Position numbers and translations under genes: made by a program | Shown: piece by piece, positions 9,097 to 19,200 of the stretch | Position numbering within the stretch: the stretch's first letter is position 1 | Layout of the letters: every line of letters begins with the position of its first letter | NCBI GenBank assembly: GCA_025800385.1 | Contig: JAOXRS010000116.1 | Location: 1-64,000 of the forward strand | DNA length: 64,000 bases | Source: Candidatus Albibeggiatoa sp. nov. NOAA | GTDB lineage: Bacteria > Pseudomonadota > Gammaproteobacteria > Beggiatoales > Beggiatoaceae | Direction of reading: 5' to 3' | Notes under the pieces: generated by a model | The model's input: the letters and a program-made list of their open reading frames with translations, nothing else | What the model was told of the DNA's origin: nothing | Database searches by the model: none

Positions 9097-10779
9097 ATGC
9101 CTGACAAACTCAAAGTGGTTTTTTGCTGGCACATGCACCAACCCAACTACTACGATGCTGTTAAACAGCAATACCAACTTCCTTGGACATATTTGCACGC
9201 AATTAAAGATTATGTCGACATGGCAGCGCATTTGGAAAAATATCCACAAGCCAAAGTCGTCGTTAATTTTGCCCCCACGCTATTGGAACAGCTCGACGAT
9301 TACGCAACCCAAGTTAAAAACTACCTAGACAAGCCCAAACGTAAAACCATCACTGATCCACTCCTAAATGCCCTAGCCACCGACGAATTACCCCGAGAGC
9401 CTGAAGCCCGTATCGAACTGATTGAAAACTGCTTACGCGCCAACCAAGAACGGATTATCAACCGCTTTGAACCTTATTTACGTTTAACAAAAATGGCAGA
9501 ATGGCTAAAAGAAAAGCCTGAATTTATTACTTATTTAGACCAGCAATACTTGATCGATATTTTGGTGTGGTATCACTTGGGTTGGATGGGTGAAACCGTG
9601 CGCCGTGAAGACCCGCGTATCAAAGCCCTGATGGATAAAGAATATCAATATAATCAAGAAGACTGTCTACAATTGCTACAAGTAATTAGCGAAATCTTAT
9701 CCAGCATTATCCCGCGTTACAAAGCCTTATCTGATCGTGGACAGGTCGAACTATCTTTCACTCCTTATGCGCATCCAATTATGCCATTGTTATTGGAAGT
9801 CCATTCTGCGCGTGAAGCTGCACCTGATATTCCGCTACCGAATTTTTCTGATTATCCCGATGGTGCAAATCGAGTCACTTGGCATATTAAGCAAGGCATC
9901 AAGGTTTTTAAAAAATATTTCAATCATGAACCTGTCGGTTGTTGGCCATCAGAGGGTAGCGTTAGTGAAGCCACTTTGCACGCCTTGCAAGCGAATTCGG
10001 ATGTGCGTTGGGTAGCAACAGGTGAAAATGTGTTGCGTAACAGTTTAATTAAAGCAGGGCATGAAGGGCATCCACACCATCCTTATAAATTGGTCAATAA
10101 CAATATTGCGTGCTTTTTCCGTGATGATGGTTTGTCGGATAATATTGGGTTTCAATACTCCACTTGGCATTCTGACGATGCAGTGAATAATTTAGTCCAT
10201 CATTTAGAAAATATCTCTCATGCCTCTGCAGACACAGGCGCGACCGTCGTACCGATTATTCTGGATGGGGAAAATGCATGGGAGTCGTATCATGAAAATG
10301 GCTTCTATTTCTTGGACGGCTTGTATAAAAAACTCAGTGATAATCCACATGTAGAAATGGCAACCTTCGCTGAATGCTTAGAAGAACAAACCCAAGAGTT
10401 ACCAAATTTAGTTGCAGGTAGCTGGGTATTTGGCACATTTACAACGTGGATTGGCGATAAAGATAAAAATCGCGCATGGGAAATGCTAAACGAAGCCAAA
10501 CAAGTATTTGACCAACATATTGGCGAATTGAAAGGAAAACAGAAAACCCAAGCTGAACGACAACTTGCCGTATGTGAAGGCTCAGATTGGTGCTGGTGGT
10601 TTGGGGATTATAACCCCTCGGCTTCAGTGGGCACGTTTGATTTATTATATCGACAACATCTGACCAATTTGTATGAGTATTTAGGGCAAACTCCACCCGA
10701 ATACTTAAAAGAATCATTCTCTTATGGCGGTGGCGATCCTGCTGCGGCTGGCACAATGCGTCCGGGACAGGAGAATTAA
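9097..10779 (+). CDS. Glycoside hydrolase family 57 (alpha-amylase/glucanotransferase type)
   Basis: A 560-residue cytoplasmic GH57 enzyme acting on alpha-1,4-glucans. The N-terminus has the family hallmark FCWHMHQPNYYD. The likely nucleophile is E286 in GCWPSEGSVS and the likely acid/base D390 in ILDGENAWE, both at the spacing expected for the GH57 barrel. The start ATG is preceded by AAGGA. malQ begins 2 bases after its stop, so the two are one transcription unit for glycogen or maltodextrin turnover. Whether it is a strict amylase, a branching enzyme or a 4-alpha-glucanotransferase cannot be told from motifs alone. Confidence 0.88.
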   Translation: MPDKLKVVFCWHMHQPNYYDAVKQQYQLPWTYLHAIKDYVDMAAHLEKYPQAKVVVNFAPTLLEQLDDYATQVKNYLDKPKRKTITDPLLNALATDELPREPEARIELIENCLRANQERIINRFEPYLRLTKMAEWLKEKPEFITYLDQQYLIDILVWYHLGWMGETVRREDPRIKALMDKEYQYNQEDCLQLLQVISEILSSIIPRYKALSDRGQVELSFTPYAHPIMPLLLEVHSAREAAPDIPLPNFSDYPDGANRVTWHIKQGIKVFKKYFNHEPVGCWPSEGSVSEATLHALQANSDVRWVATGENVLRNSLIKAGHEGHPHHPYKLVNNNIACFFRDDGLSDNIGFQYSTWHSDDAVNNLVHHLENISHASADTGATVVPIILDGENAWESYHENGFYFLDGLYKKLSDNPHVEMATFAECLEEQTQELPNLVAGSWVFGTFTTWIGDKDKNRAWEMLNEAKQVFDQHIGELKGKQKTQAERQLAVCEGSDWCWWFGDYNPSASVGTFDLLYRQHLTNLYEYLGQTPPEYLKESFSYGGGDPAAAGTMRPGQEN

Positions 10780-10781
10780 TC

Positions 10782-12266
10782 ATGCAAAGCGGCGAGCTAT
10801 TCAAAGTAAGACGTGCAGGGATTTTATTACACCCAACATCTTTACCACACAGCATTGGCAATGGCGATTTAGGGCAGCAAGCATTTTATTTTGTTGATTT
10901 TTTAGTCAGTTGCGGCGTGTCGGTTTGGCAAATGTTGCCGCTCAGTCCACCACACGGTGATTTATCGCCTTATCAATCTCAATCGGTTAATGCAATCAAT
11001 CCCGTGTTAATTAGCTTAGAAAAATTGATTGAACACAATTGGTTAACTGCTGATGATAATCCACCCCATGACCAAGGTGAAGAAGCCATTAGAACCTATC
11101 GGTTTGCCCGTTTGCGTGAGGCATTTGCAGGGTTTAAACAACATGCGACGGAAGAAGAATTACAAGCATTTGAACAATTTAAAATCAATCATGCACATTG
11201 GTTAGAAGATTACGCGCTGTATCGTTTACTCAAATCACTACATGACAACGCGGGTTGGACACAATGGCCTGCTAAATATCGTGATCGCAAAAAAACCTCA
11301 ATTGATGCTCTGAAAAAGCAACATGCCGATGAAATTGGATTTTATTGTTTTGAACAGTTTGCCGCATTTGGTCAATGGTTGGATTTAAAAAAATACAGCA
11401 ATGAAAAAGGCATTTATTTATTTGGTGATATGCCGATTTTCGTGGCGCATGACAGTGTGGATGTGTGGGCAAGCCGCAAGAATTTCTTATTAGACAAAAA
11501 AGGTCAACCGAATGTGGTTGCTGGTGTGCCGCCTGACTATTTTTCCGAAACAGGACAGCTTTGGGGAAATCCGCATTATGACTGGAAATACATGCAAAAA
11601 GATGGTTTCCAATGGTGGCTAGAGCGATTTAAAACCCAACAAGTATTGTTTGATGTGATTCGAATTGACCATTTCCGAGGTTTTGAGGCATGTTGGGCTG
11701 TGCCTGCGGACGAAGAAACTGCAATTAATGGTGAGTGGGTCAAAGTCCCTGGTGCGGAATTATTTGAGACTTTGCGACAACATATTGATTTGCCTTTGGT
11801 TGCTGAAGATTTAGGCGTGATTACTGATGAAGTCACTGCATTGCGTGAGCAATTTGATTTACCTGGGATGAAGATTTTACAGTTCGCGTTTGATGGTGGT
11901 GCGGGTAATCCCTATTTACCACATCATCATGAGCCAAATAGCGTTGTTTACACGGGTACGCATGATAACAATACCACAGTGGGCTGGTTTCATGAATTGC
12001 CATCTCATGCACAACAACATGTTTGCTCGTATGTACAATGCGATCCACATGATATGCCTTGGGCATTGATTTCCAGTGCATTTTCTTCAGTCGCACGTTT
12101 GGCGATTATCCCAATGCAAGATGTGTTAGCTGCAGATGCGGCTCATCGAATGAATGTCCCCGGAACAGCGGAAGGCAATTGGCGATGGCGATTTGATTGG
12201 AATCAGTTGCCTGATGGTGTGCATGATCGAATTAGGCAATTAGCAGGCTTTTTTGACAGGAAATAA
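10782..12266 (+). CDS. malQ: 4-alpha-glucanotransferase (amylomaltase)
   Basis: A 494-residue GH77 enzyme that transfers maltosyl units between alpha-1,4-glucans. It opens with the family motif GILLHPTSLPHSIGNGDLG. The catalytic residues are visible: nucleophile D296 in IRIDHFRGF, acid/base E342 in VAEDLGVI and the supporting Asp in GTHDNNT. The length is that of the bacterial amylomaltase group rather than the longer E. coli MalQ. The start lies 2 bases after the GH57 stop, with GGACAGGAG as Shine-Dalgarno, so the two are translated from one transcript. A strong hairpin follows. Confidence 0.95.
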   Translation: MQSGELFKVRRAGILLHPTSLPHSIGNGDLGQQAFYFVDFLVSCGVSVWQMLPLSPPHGDLSPYQSQSVNAINPVLISLEKLIEHNWLTADDNPPHDQGEEAIRTYRFARLREAFAGFKQHATEEELQAFEQFKINHAHWLEDYALYRLLKSLHDNAGWTQWPAKYRDRKKTSIDALKKQHADEIGFYCFEQFAAFGQWLDLKKYSNEKGIYLFGDMPIFVAHDSVDVWASRKNFLLDKKGQPNVVAGVPPDYFSETGQLWGNPHYDWKYMQKDGFQWWLERFKTQQVLFDVIRIDHFRGFEACWAVPADEETAINGEWVKVPGAELFETLRQHIDLPLVAEDLGVITDEVTALREQFDLPGMKILQFAFDGGAGNPYLPHHHEPNSVVYTGTHDNNTTVGWFHELPSHAQQHVCSYVQCDPHDMPWALISSAFSSVARLAIIPMQDVLAADAAHRMNVPGTAEGNWRWRFDWNQLPDGVHDRIRQLAGFFDRK

Positions 12267-12274
12267 TAAAAATC

Positions 12275-12340
12275 ACAAGTAAGTGCTTATAATCCATTTT
12301 TACACTGGTAATTGTTTGATTATAAATACTTACTTGTTTT
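12275..12340. terminator. Bidirectional terminator between malQ and the McrB-like gene
   Basis: Bases 12275-12294 and 12318-12337 form a 20-base inverted repeat with two mismatches. TTTT follows on the plus strand and a T-rich stretch follows on the minus strand. The position between two convergent genes fits termination of both. Confidence 0.75.
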
Positions 12341-12352
12341 AAAAATTATAAG

Positions 12353-14155
12353 TTATGCTTGAATAATATCCCGACCATCTTTCAAAGCTTCAGACCAGGA
12401 ATTGATTAAGCTGGCACATTTGCGTAGATGTTTGCCATAACTTTCGCTCCAATCTTCTAAACCTTGCATCAGGCTGTCATTGGATGGGTCGCCGACCATT
12501 AAGCGTACTTTGGTTAATACTTGCTGCATCAATACAATATCCAATGCATCCCACGTATTGTTTAAATCTAACTGGTTTAAAAACTCAATACAACGTTTTA
12601 AGGATTCAGCGGCGCGTAATGAAAACATTGCCCCTTTATATTTAAGCAGAGCATCTAACTCTTCAATTGCCATAATTTGGGGTTCTTCTAAATCCAAGCG
12701 TACCCGTTTTAAGATATTACGTGCTTCGAAACTTAACTCAACAATCGAGGCACGATCTAATACTCGAGGTGATAAGGATAATGTGGTGTGGTCATTGTTA
12801 ATTGTGGCAACAAAACGTACTGCTGGCGTAATAAACACTTTGCTGGTGTTACCTGACATGCCACGAATACCTTTGCCACCTAAATCTAACGTACGCAATT
12901 TTTCTTGGTCATCAGGATATTGTGAACGGACTAAAATATCTGCAAACCAATATTCTGGCTGACTTAAGTTAAATTCTTCAAAAATCACTAAATAAGTACG
13001 TCGATCGTTCTTGCGCCAAGCGGCTTCTGCTTTACATAAAAATTTAGTAAATTCCGTTGGTTCAAACTCATTACTAATCGGATTGACATAACCTAATAAA
13101 TCCTCGCGTCCACGCCATGTTGAACCCACAGATACAATCAGTTTGCGCTCACTGTCATCCGTTAAATCAATCGCTAAAGTACTTTTACCAACCCCCGGAT
13201 TACCCGTTAAAATCAAAATATTCTTAGTCAACGAAACAGTGGTAATCGAATCTAAAATATCTTGTCCATAAGCATTTTTGATCTTATCTTTAATTGAGTC
13301 TTTTTCAACAAGAGGAAAAGTAGGTGGCAATAATTCAGGATTTTTGGGGCGAGTTAATGCAGTTAAGGTATTTTGGGCTTTCTTAACATCTAAATTTTTT
13401 AAATCATCAAAAGGACTGCGGGTTGCTGTATTTGGTGTAGAGGGTGCTGAAGCAGCTATGGTGCGGGTTTGAGACTTGGAAATAATTTTATTTTGTACAT
13501 TTTGTGCCGTTTCGCGGGAAATTTCAAACCAATCCGATAAATTATCATGAAAGTAAGCAAAACGCTCTGCATCTTTTTCGGAGTACCAATTAGGATTCGG
13601 GCTACTGGCTTGCTCAGCGGCTTTTTCAAACATATTTTCTACTGCAACTCGATTCACTTCTTTTAAGTAAACACCACCAATTATACTTTTATAATAAACC
13701 GTTAATACATAAGGTTGTTGAAAACGTACCCAACCATCAGGATAAGGCTCAATTTTCCATAATGTTTTAAATTCATTGATTTTTTGTGGATAAACTTTTT
13801 TAACCCGATAAGCACCAAATACATAATCTTTAGGTCGAGAGGCTATTTCATTAATACCGCGCGGTTCTTGAAACCGTTTGCCCCAAAATAATAAAATTTG
13901 ATCGTTTAATGCGTCTGGATAAGGGTCTAATAACCAGCCAATACCTAAATCATCTATTAAACAGTATGGGTTAGCTTCTTCAAATACATGAATGTGATAG
14001 CATCTTGGGTCACCTTGCTGACAGTAATCCGCTCGAAATTGTTGTTTTGCTGAACAGTTCCATGTTTCTGCATTTAAACAAATACTCCCATCCCAGCCGC
14101 GTCGGTGTGAATTGATCGTACAGCCGAGCGCATTTCCAACCGTTATATAACTCAT
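12353..14155 (-). CDS. McrB-like AAA+ NTPase with a Cys-rich N-terminal domain
   Basis: A 600-residue protein. The AAA+ module has Walker A GNPGVGKST at 318-326, Walker B VIFEEFN near 390-396 and a sensor region RFVATINNDHTTLSLSPRVLDRA, the pattern of the McrB/AAA_5 group. The first 200 residues are unassigned and hold six cysteines (12, 26, 34, 45, 52, 65) plus HIH, possibly a metal- or nucleic-acid-binding module. A proline/threonine-rich linker joins the two parts. No mcrC-type nuclease gene is adjacent; the gene stands alone between a terminator and a divergent SCP-2 gene. It starts at ATG 14155 after GAGGA. Orphan McrB-like proteins may be defence sensors or AAA+ remodellers; which one applies is not known. 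Confidence 0.75.
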   Translation of the reverse strand: MSYITVGNALGCTINSHRRGWDGSICLNAETWNCSAKQQFRADYCQQGDPRCYHIHVFEEANPYCLIDDLGIGWLLDPYPDALNDQILLFWGKRFQEPRGINEIASRPKDYVFGAYRVKKVYPQKINEFKTLWKIEPYPDGWVRFQQPYVLTVYYKSIIGGVYLKEVNRVAVENMFEKAAEQASSPNPNWYSEKDAERFAYFHDNLSDWFEISRETAQNVQNKIISKSQTRTIAASAPSTPNTATRSPFDDLKNLDVKKAQNTLTALTRPKNPELLPPTFPLVEKDSIKDKIKNAYGQDILDSITTVSLTKNILILTGNPGVGKSTLAIDLTDDSERKLIVSVGSTWRGREDLLGYVNPISNEFEPTEFTKFLCKAEAAWRKNDRRTYLVIFEEFNLSQPEYWFADILVRSQYPDDQEKLRTLDLGGKGIRGMSGNTSKVFITPAVRFVATINNDHTTLSLSPRVLDRASIVELSFEARNILKRVRLDLEEPQIMAIEELDALLKYKGAMFSLRAAESLKRCIEFLNQLDLNNTWDALDIVLMQQVLTKVRLMVGDPSNDSLMQGLEDWSESYGKHLRKCASLINSWSEALKDGRDIIQA

Positions 14156-14438
14156 AAATGATTATTTCCTCTAGTTTTTATATTAAAAATTAATCTAAGA
14201 TAAATACGAAATGTGGTGACCCTGATAAAATGGTTACTAGACGTTAAGGTATGCTTATTGTTATATTGCGCCTGCATTGTATGCAACAAGATATAATGCC
14301 AGCAACTACGAAGCTTGACAGCTTACCAGAAAAAGCAGGTTTTAGGAAAAAGTCTTTTAAACTCGCATTTATTTGTAAATCTTTGGCATAATGCTCAACT
14401 AAGAAGCAGCCAATACACATTATTATTTAGGAGGAATT

Positions 14439-14837
14439 ATGGCAGAATTATTCTCAGAAGAATGGATGAACAGCTTCAAAGATGAATGGAATAACGAGCC
14501 TGAGTTATCCAACGCTTTAGCTGAAATCAATTTCACATCAACAATCGGTTATGGCTTTGTGGGTGATGAAAATCCAATAGGCATCTTGATTATCGAAAAT
14601 GGTAAAGCAATTGATGGCGGTGCATATAATGGTCAGCCTTTAAACTGGGATTTACGTGCTTCACAAGACAATTGGAATAAATGGATCGAAAAAGGTCTGG
14701 GCATGGCTGGCTTAGGTATGGCCTATGTGGGTGGCAAATTGAAATTTAAAACAGGCGATTATAAAGCCATGATTAAAGACCCTCGTATGGCGGGCCCTTT
14801 TGTCAAAAGTTTTTCAGTCATGGGTAGAGTAAGCTAA
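14439..14837 (+). CDS. SCP-2 sterol-transfer-like small protein
   Basis: A 132-residue cytoplasmic protein that I match by sequence character (IGYGFVGDENPIGILIIENGK, NWDLRASQDNW) to SCP-2 fold proteins found in many gammaproteobacteria, which bind hydrophobic ligands. It has no signal peptide. The start has a strong Shine-Dalgarno (TAGGAGGA). It is monocistronic: divergent from the McrB-like gene and followed by a clear terminator. The ligand is unknown. Confidence 0.65.
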   Translation: MAELFSEEWMNSFKDEWNNEPELSNALAEINFTSTIGYGFVGDENPIGILIIENGKAIDGGAYNGQPLNWDLRASQDNWNKWIEKGLGMAGLGMAYVGGKLKFKTGDYKAMIKDPRMAGPFVKSFSVMGRVS

Positions 14838-14853
14838 ACACGGGTATCAGCAT

Positions 14854-14897
14854 AAGTTGGATGTGCCAAAATGCATACGCATCCAACTTTGTTTTTA
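14854..14897 (+). terminator. Rho-independent terminator after the SCP-2 gene
   Basis: AAGTTGGATG (14854-14863) pairs with CATCCAACTT (14880-14889), and the run TTGTTTTT follows. It lies 17 bases after the stop codon. Confidence 0.8.
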
Positions 14898-15035
14898 TGG
14901 ATTCATTTGCAGGTTAATTAAGAATACTTATAACTATAAAAAAAATTCAATCATCAAATAGTAGACAATTCTTCGCAATTCCTTTTGAATAGACCGACTC
15001 ACCGCACATACTTTTTTAATTAATGGATATGAACA

Positions 15036-16190
15036 ATGCTGAAATACTTATTGCAAACCATTTTATTATCTTTTTTAATCATAACGTATTCAGTAAAAGC
15101 CACGGAAATTTATGAGGTAAAACAATCATCTATCGGCACAACAGTGACCTTAGGTGGTACGGTAATCCCATATAAAGAAGTCACACTATCAGCACAAGTT
15201 CCTGGACGAGTCAAAAAAATAGCGGGTGAGGAAGGTGACAAATTTGCAGAAAATGCCGTTTTAGTCAAAATTGATGATACTGTTTTACGTGCCAAACGTA
15301 GATCAGCAGAAGCTGCATTTTATCAAGCTGATGCCGCGTTAAGAAATGCCAATATTCAATATTCAAGAGAATTATGGTCTCCTGAGTCTCCACAAAAATC
15401 TGCCCCCGGTGGTATGGGTCTACCTTTCATGTTTGACCAGTTTTTCACCCAGCCAATGTCTGATGTCATGGGTCGCAGCAGTTCAGGCTTAGACCGTCAA
15501 GCTGATTTACATAATTTTGGTTCGCAAATTGACCAAGCTCGTAGCGCATTAATGCAAGCCCGCTCCCAAATTGAACAAATTGATGCCTCATTACGTGATG
15601 CCTTAAGTAAAGCCCCTTTTAATGGTGTGATTATCCGTAAATTAATTGAAGAAGGCGATACGGTACAACCGGGAATGCCATTGATTGAGTTTGCTGATAC
15701 TGAATATTTACAAATTAAAGTGGATGTACCTGCACGTTTAGTGACAGGTTTGAAAAAGGGTATGACTGTACCTGCAAAATTAGATGTATCCGATAAGCCT
15801 GCTTTAGTACGTGTTGCACAGATTTTTCCTACAGCTGATCCTAATTTACATACAGTAACGGTCAAATTTGATTTACCTATTGGTACACAAACAGGCCCTG
15901 GGCAATATGCTGAAGTCGAAATTCAAGATGTCACTGTTCCTGTACAAAATTTACCGATTATTCCACGTAGCGCGATTATTTGGCGTGGTAGTTTACCTGC
16001 GATTCGGGTTGTGACTGAAAAAGACGGTGAAAAGAAAACCCAGTTACGCTTAATTCGTTTAGGTAGAGATATTGACCAACAACAAGTCAGTGTATTAAGC
16101 GGTGTATCTGCTGGCGACAAGGTTGAGTTAAACCCAAAACCAGCAATCAGTTCTGGCTGGACTTCTAAGTCTTCTAATAACAATCACTAA
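15036..16190 (+). CDS. RND efflux periplasmic adaptor (HlyD/MFP family)
   Basis: A 384-residue membrane-fusion protein with an N-terminal signal segment ending at about residue 22 (TYSVKA). The split lipoyl domain is seen in GRVKKIAGEEGDKF and APFNGVIIRKLIEEGDTVQPGMPL. Between the halves lies a helical hairpin that is partly replaced by a Pro/Gly/Met-rich stretch (residues about 118-150). A beta-barrel and membrane-proximal domain follow. It should link the inner-membrane pump to an outer-membrane channel; no TolC-type gene is adjacent. The RND pump starts 23 bases downstream, so the two are one operon. Substrate unknown. Confidence 0.9.
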   Translation: MLKYLLQTILLSFLIITYSVKATEIYEVKQSSIGTTVTLGGTVIPYKEVTLSAQVPGRVKKIAGEEGDKFAENAVLVKIDDTVLRAKRRSAEAAFYQADAALRNANIQYSRELWSPESPQKSAPGGMGLPFMFDQFFTQPMSDVMGRSSSGLDRQADLHNFGSQIDQARSALMQARSQIEQIDASLRDALSKAPFNGVIIRKLIEEGDTVQPGMPLIEFADTEYLQIKVDVPARLVTGLKKGMTVPAKLDVSDKPALVRVAQIFPTADPNLHTVTVKFDLPIGTQTGPGQYAEVEIQDVTVPVQNLPIIPRSAIIWRGSLPAIRVVTEKDGEKKTQLRLIRLGRDIDQQQVSVLSGVSAGDKVELNPKPAISSGWTSKSSNNNH

Positions 16191-16213
16191 TACATTATAA
16201 GAATAAATCTGTT

Positions 16214-19200
16214 ATGGCCGACCAAAACACACAGCAATCGCTAGGCGTTGCAGGGCAAATGGCGCAGAGCTTTATTCATTCGCCACTGTCCCCTTTATTA
16301 TTTATTGCCATGTTTTTCATGGGCGTGATGGGTCTTATGCTCACCCCTCGTCAGGAAGACCCGCAAATTTCCGTACCAATGGTAGACATTTTTGTCCAGT
16401 ACCAAGGTGCATCATCACAACAAGTCTCCAGTCTTGCTATTGATCCTTTACAACGGATTATGAGCGAAATCCCTGGGGTTGAACATGTTTACTCCGCTGC
16501 AGAACGTGGCCAAGGCATGGTAACGGTGCAGTTCTATGTGGGTGAAGAATTAGAAAAATCAGTTTTCAAAGTTCACGATAAATTGCAATCTAACCTCGAT
16601 CAAATGCCCCCTGGTGTCCAGATGCCACTGGTTAAACCAAAAGGGGTGGATGATGTACCTGTGGTGACGCTGACTTTATGGTCGGAAGATGTGGATGACA
16701 GTGCATTGAGGACATTATCCTTAGATGTGATGCACGACATGAACAAAATCGAGGCGGTAGGTAAAAGCTTCGTGGTTGGGGGGCGTGAAGAGCAAGTTCG
16801 GATAGAAGTGATGCCTGAAAGGTTGTCAGGTTATAATTTAAGTATTGGTCAAATCGCTCAAACCATTCAAACTGCCAACAGTGAACAAAGCGCAGGTTAT
16901 ACAGAAACAGGCGGTAATCATTTCACCATTTATACAGGGACTTTCCTCCGCAATGCTTATGATGTAGAGCAGCTAGTCGTAGGTACTTATCAAAATCGTG
17001 CAGTACACGTACGAGATGTCGCCAAGGTGATTAAAGGCCCTAGCGAAACCAGTCAAATTGTGAATTATTTCTCAGGCCCTGCCTATGGTTATGAACAAGC
17101 CGTGATTCATGGCAATTTCCTGCAAGAATTATGGGGCAAAATCACTCATAAACATGCCTATGATAAAGAGGCTGTACCGATGGCTGAAATCCCCGGTGTA
17201 CCTGCAGTCACAATTGCAATCTCCAAGAAAATCGCGACAAATGGGGTAACAGTTGCTAATAAGGTTTTAGAACGAATTGAAGCTTTAAAAGGGACGGTAA
17301 TTCCTGACAACGTACATGTCGAAATTACACGAAATTATGGTAAAACAGCTAAAGATAAAGTTGATAGCTTAATCCTCAAGCTATTTATTGCAACGGGCGC
17401 AGTCACTTTATTGGTTTTATATTTCTTCCGTCATATCGGTTATCAGCCTGCATTTGTGGTCACAGTGGTGATTCCTGTGGTTATTTTAATCACGGTTTTC
17501 TCAGCATGGATTCTAGGATTTACCATTGACCGAGTCAGTTTATTTGCGCTGATTTTCTCAATTGGTATTCTGGTTGATGATGCGATTGTCGTGATTGAAA
17601 ACATCTATCGACGTTGGTTACTCAGTGAAAATATGGATACTGACACCGCTGTCGATGCTGTACGTGAAGTGGGTAACCCCACCATTTTAGCGACGTTCAC
17701 TGTGGTTGCTGCTTTACTTCCAATGGGTTTTGTTTCAGGCATGATGGGGCCTTATATGGCACCGATTCCAGTTCTTGGTTCGGTTGCAATGGTGTTCTCG
17801 TTAGTTGCTGCATTTATTTTCGTACCATGGATTGCAATGCGCGTGAAGCCATCCATGAAAAAGCTGATGAAAGCTGAAGAAGTCGAGCATAAAGAAAATG
17901 AACGATGGGAACGTTTTTACCGACGTATTATTCCAGCACTTGCGAACAAGCCACTCTTTGGTTTTGGGTTCTTAGCTGCATTAATCGTTGCTTTCTTCTT
18001 AGCCATCGGTATGTTCTATACCACTGATGTAGAAGTCAAAATGCTACCGTTGGATAACAAACCAGAATACAATGTATATGTTGATATGCCAGAAGGTACG
18101 GCGTTACCTGTCACAGCAAATATTGTATATCAAATGGCTGAAAAATTACGTCAAGTGCCAGAAGTCACAGCCGTACAAACTTATGTCGGCACATCACAGC
18201 CCTATGATTTTAATGGCATGGTGCGTCATTACTATTTGCGTAATAAACCATGGCACGCAGACATTCAAATTCAATTGGTCGACAAAGGCTTTAGAGAACG
18301 CAGTAGTCATCAGCTAGCGACTGAAGCACGGCAAATGCTACAAGAATTGTTAACTGAGCAAGATAGCGATGCCAAAATCACAATTGTTGAAATGCCACCG
18401 GGGCCACCAGTATTACAAGCGGTTGTAGCAGAGGTATATGGCTCAGACGGTGCAACTCGTCGTGAAGTGGCGAGACAATTTACGGAATTCTTTGAACAAT
18501 CTGAAATCATCGATGATGCAGACAGTTACATGGCTGATCCATACGCAATTTGGAAGTTTGAAGTTGATACAGAAAAAGCTGTCCGTAAAGGCATTGCGGT
18601 TGATACGATTAACCAAAACTTAATGATGGCATTAGGTGGATTCAAATTAGGCGATATTAAACAAGGCTTTGGCTTAGAACCCACTTATATTGTGATTCAA
18701 GTGCCATTACATGTTCGCGCACAATTAAGCCGTTTATATGACTTACCGATTCCAAATAACCAAGGTCAAGTGGTCTCATTAGCAGAATTAGGCCGTTTCG
18801 TATCTGCGCCACAAGACCCAATTATTTATCAAAAAGATTTACGCCCAGTTGAATATGTTGTGGGTGATTCGGTTGGTAAATATCAAGGTAACAATGAATA
18901 CAGCCTCAGCGCACCGATTTACGGTATGTTAGAAGTGGAAGCAATGTTACGTGATTATCAAGCCCCAGATGGTGTAAATTTATCTGAGTCTGGTTGTTGG
19001 TATCCATTAGGTTTTATTCCAATGTGTCAGCGTTATTTAGGCGCACCGACTACAATGGGATCAGGCTTTGAATGGGCGGGTGAATGGACAGTGACGTACC
19101 AAACATTCCGTGATATGGGTCTTGCATTCGCAGTTGCACTGGTATTGATTTACATTTTAGTCGTGTGGTTATTTGGTAACTTCACCGTGCCTTTAGTCAT

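Noticed and set aside
12353..14155. Annotation as a MoxR ATPase
   Set aside because: The EEFNLSQPEYW and TINNDHTTLSLSPRVLDRA motifs fit the McrB-like group better, and no VWA-domain partner gene is adjacent.
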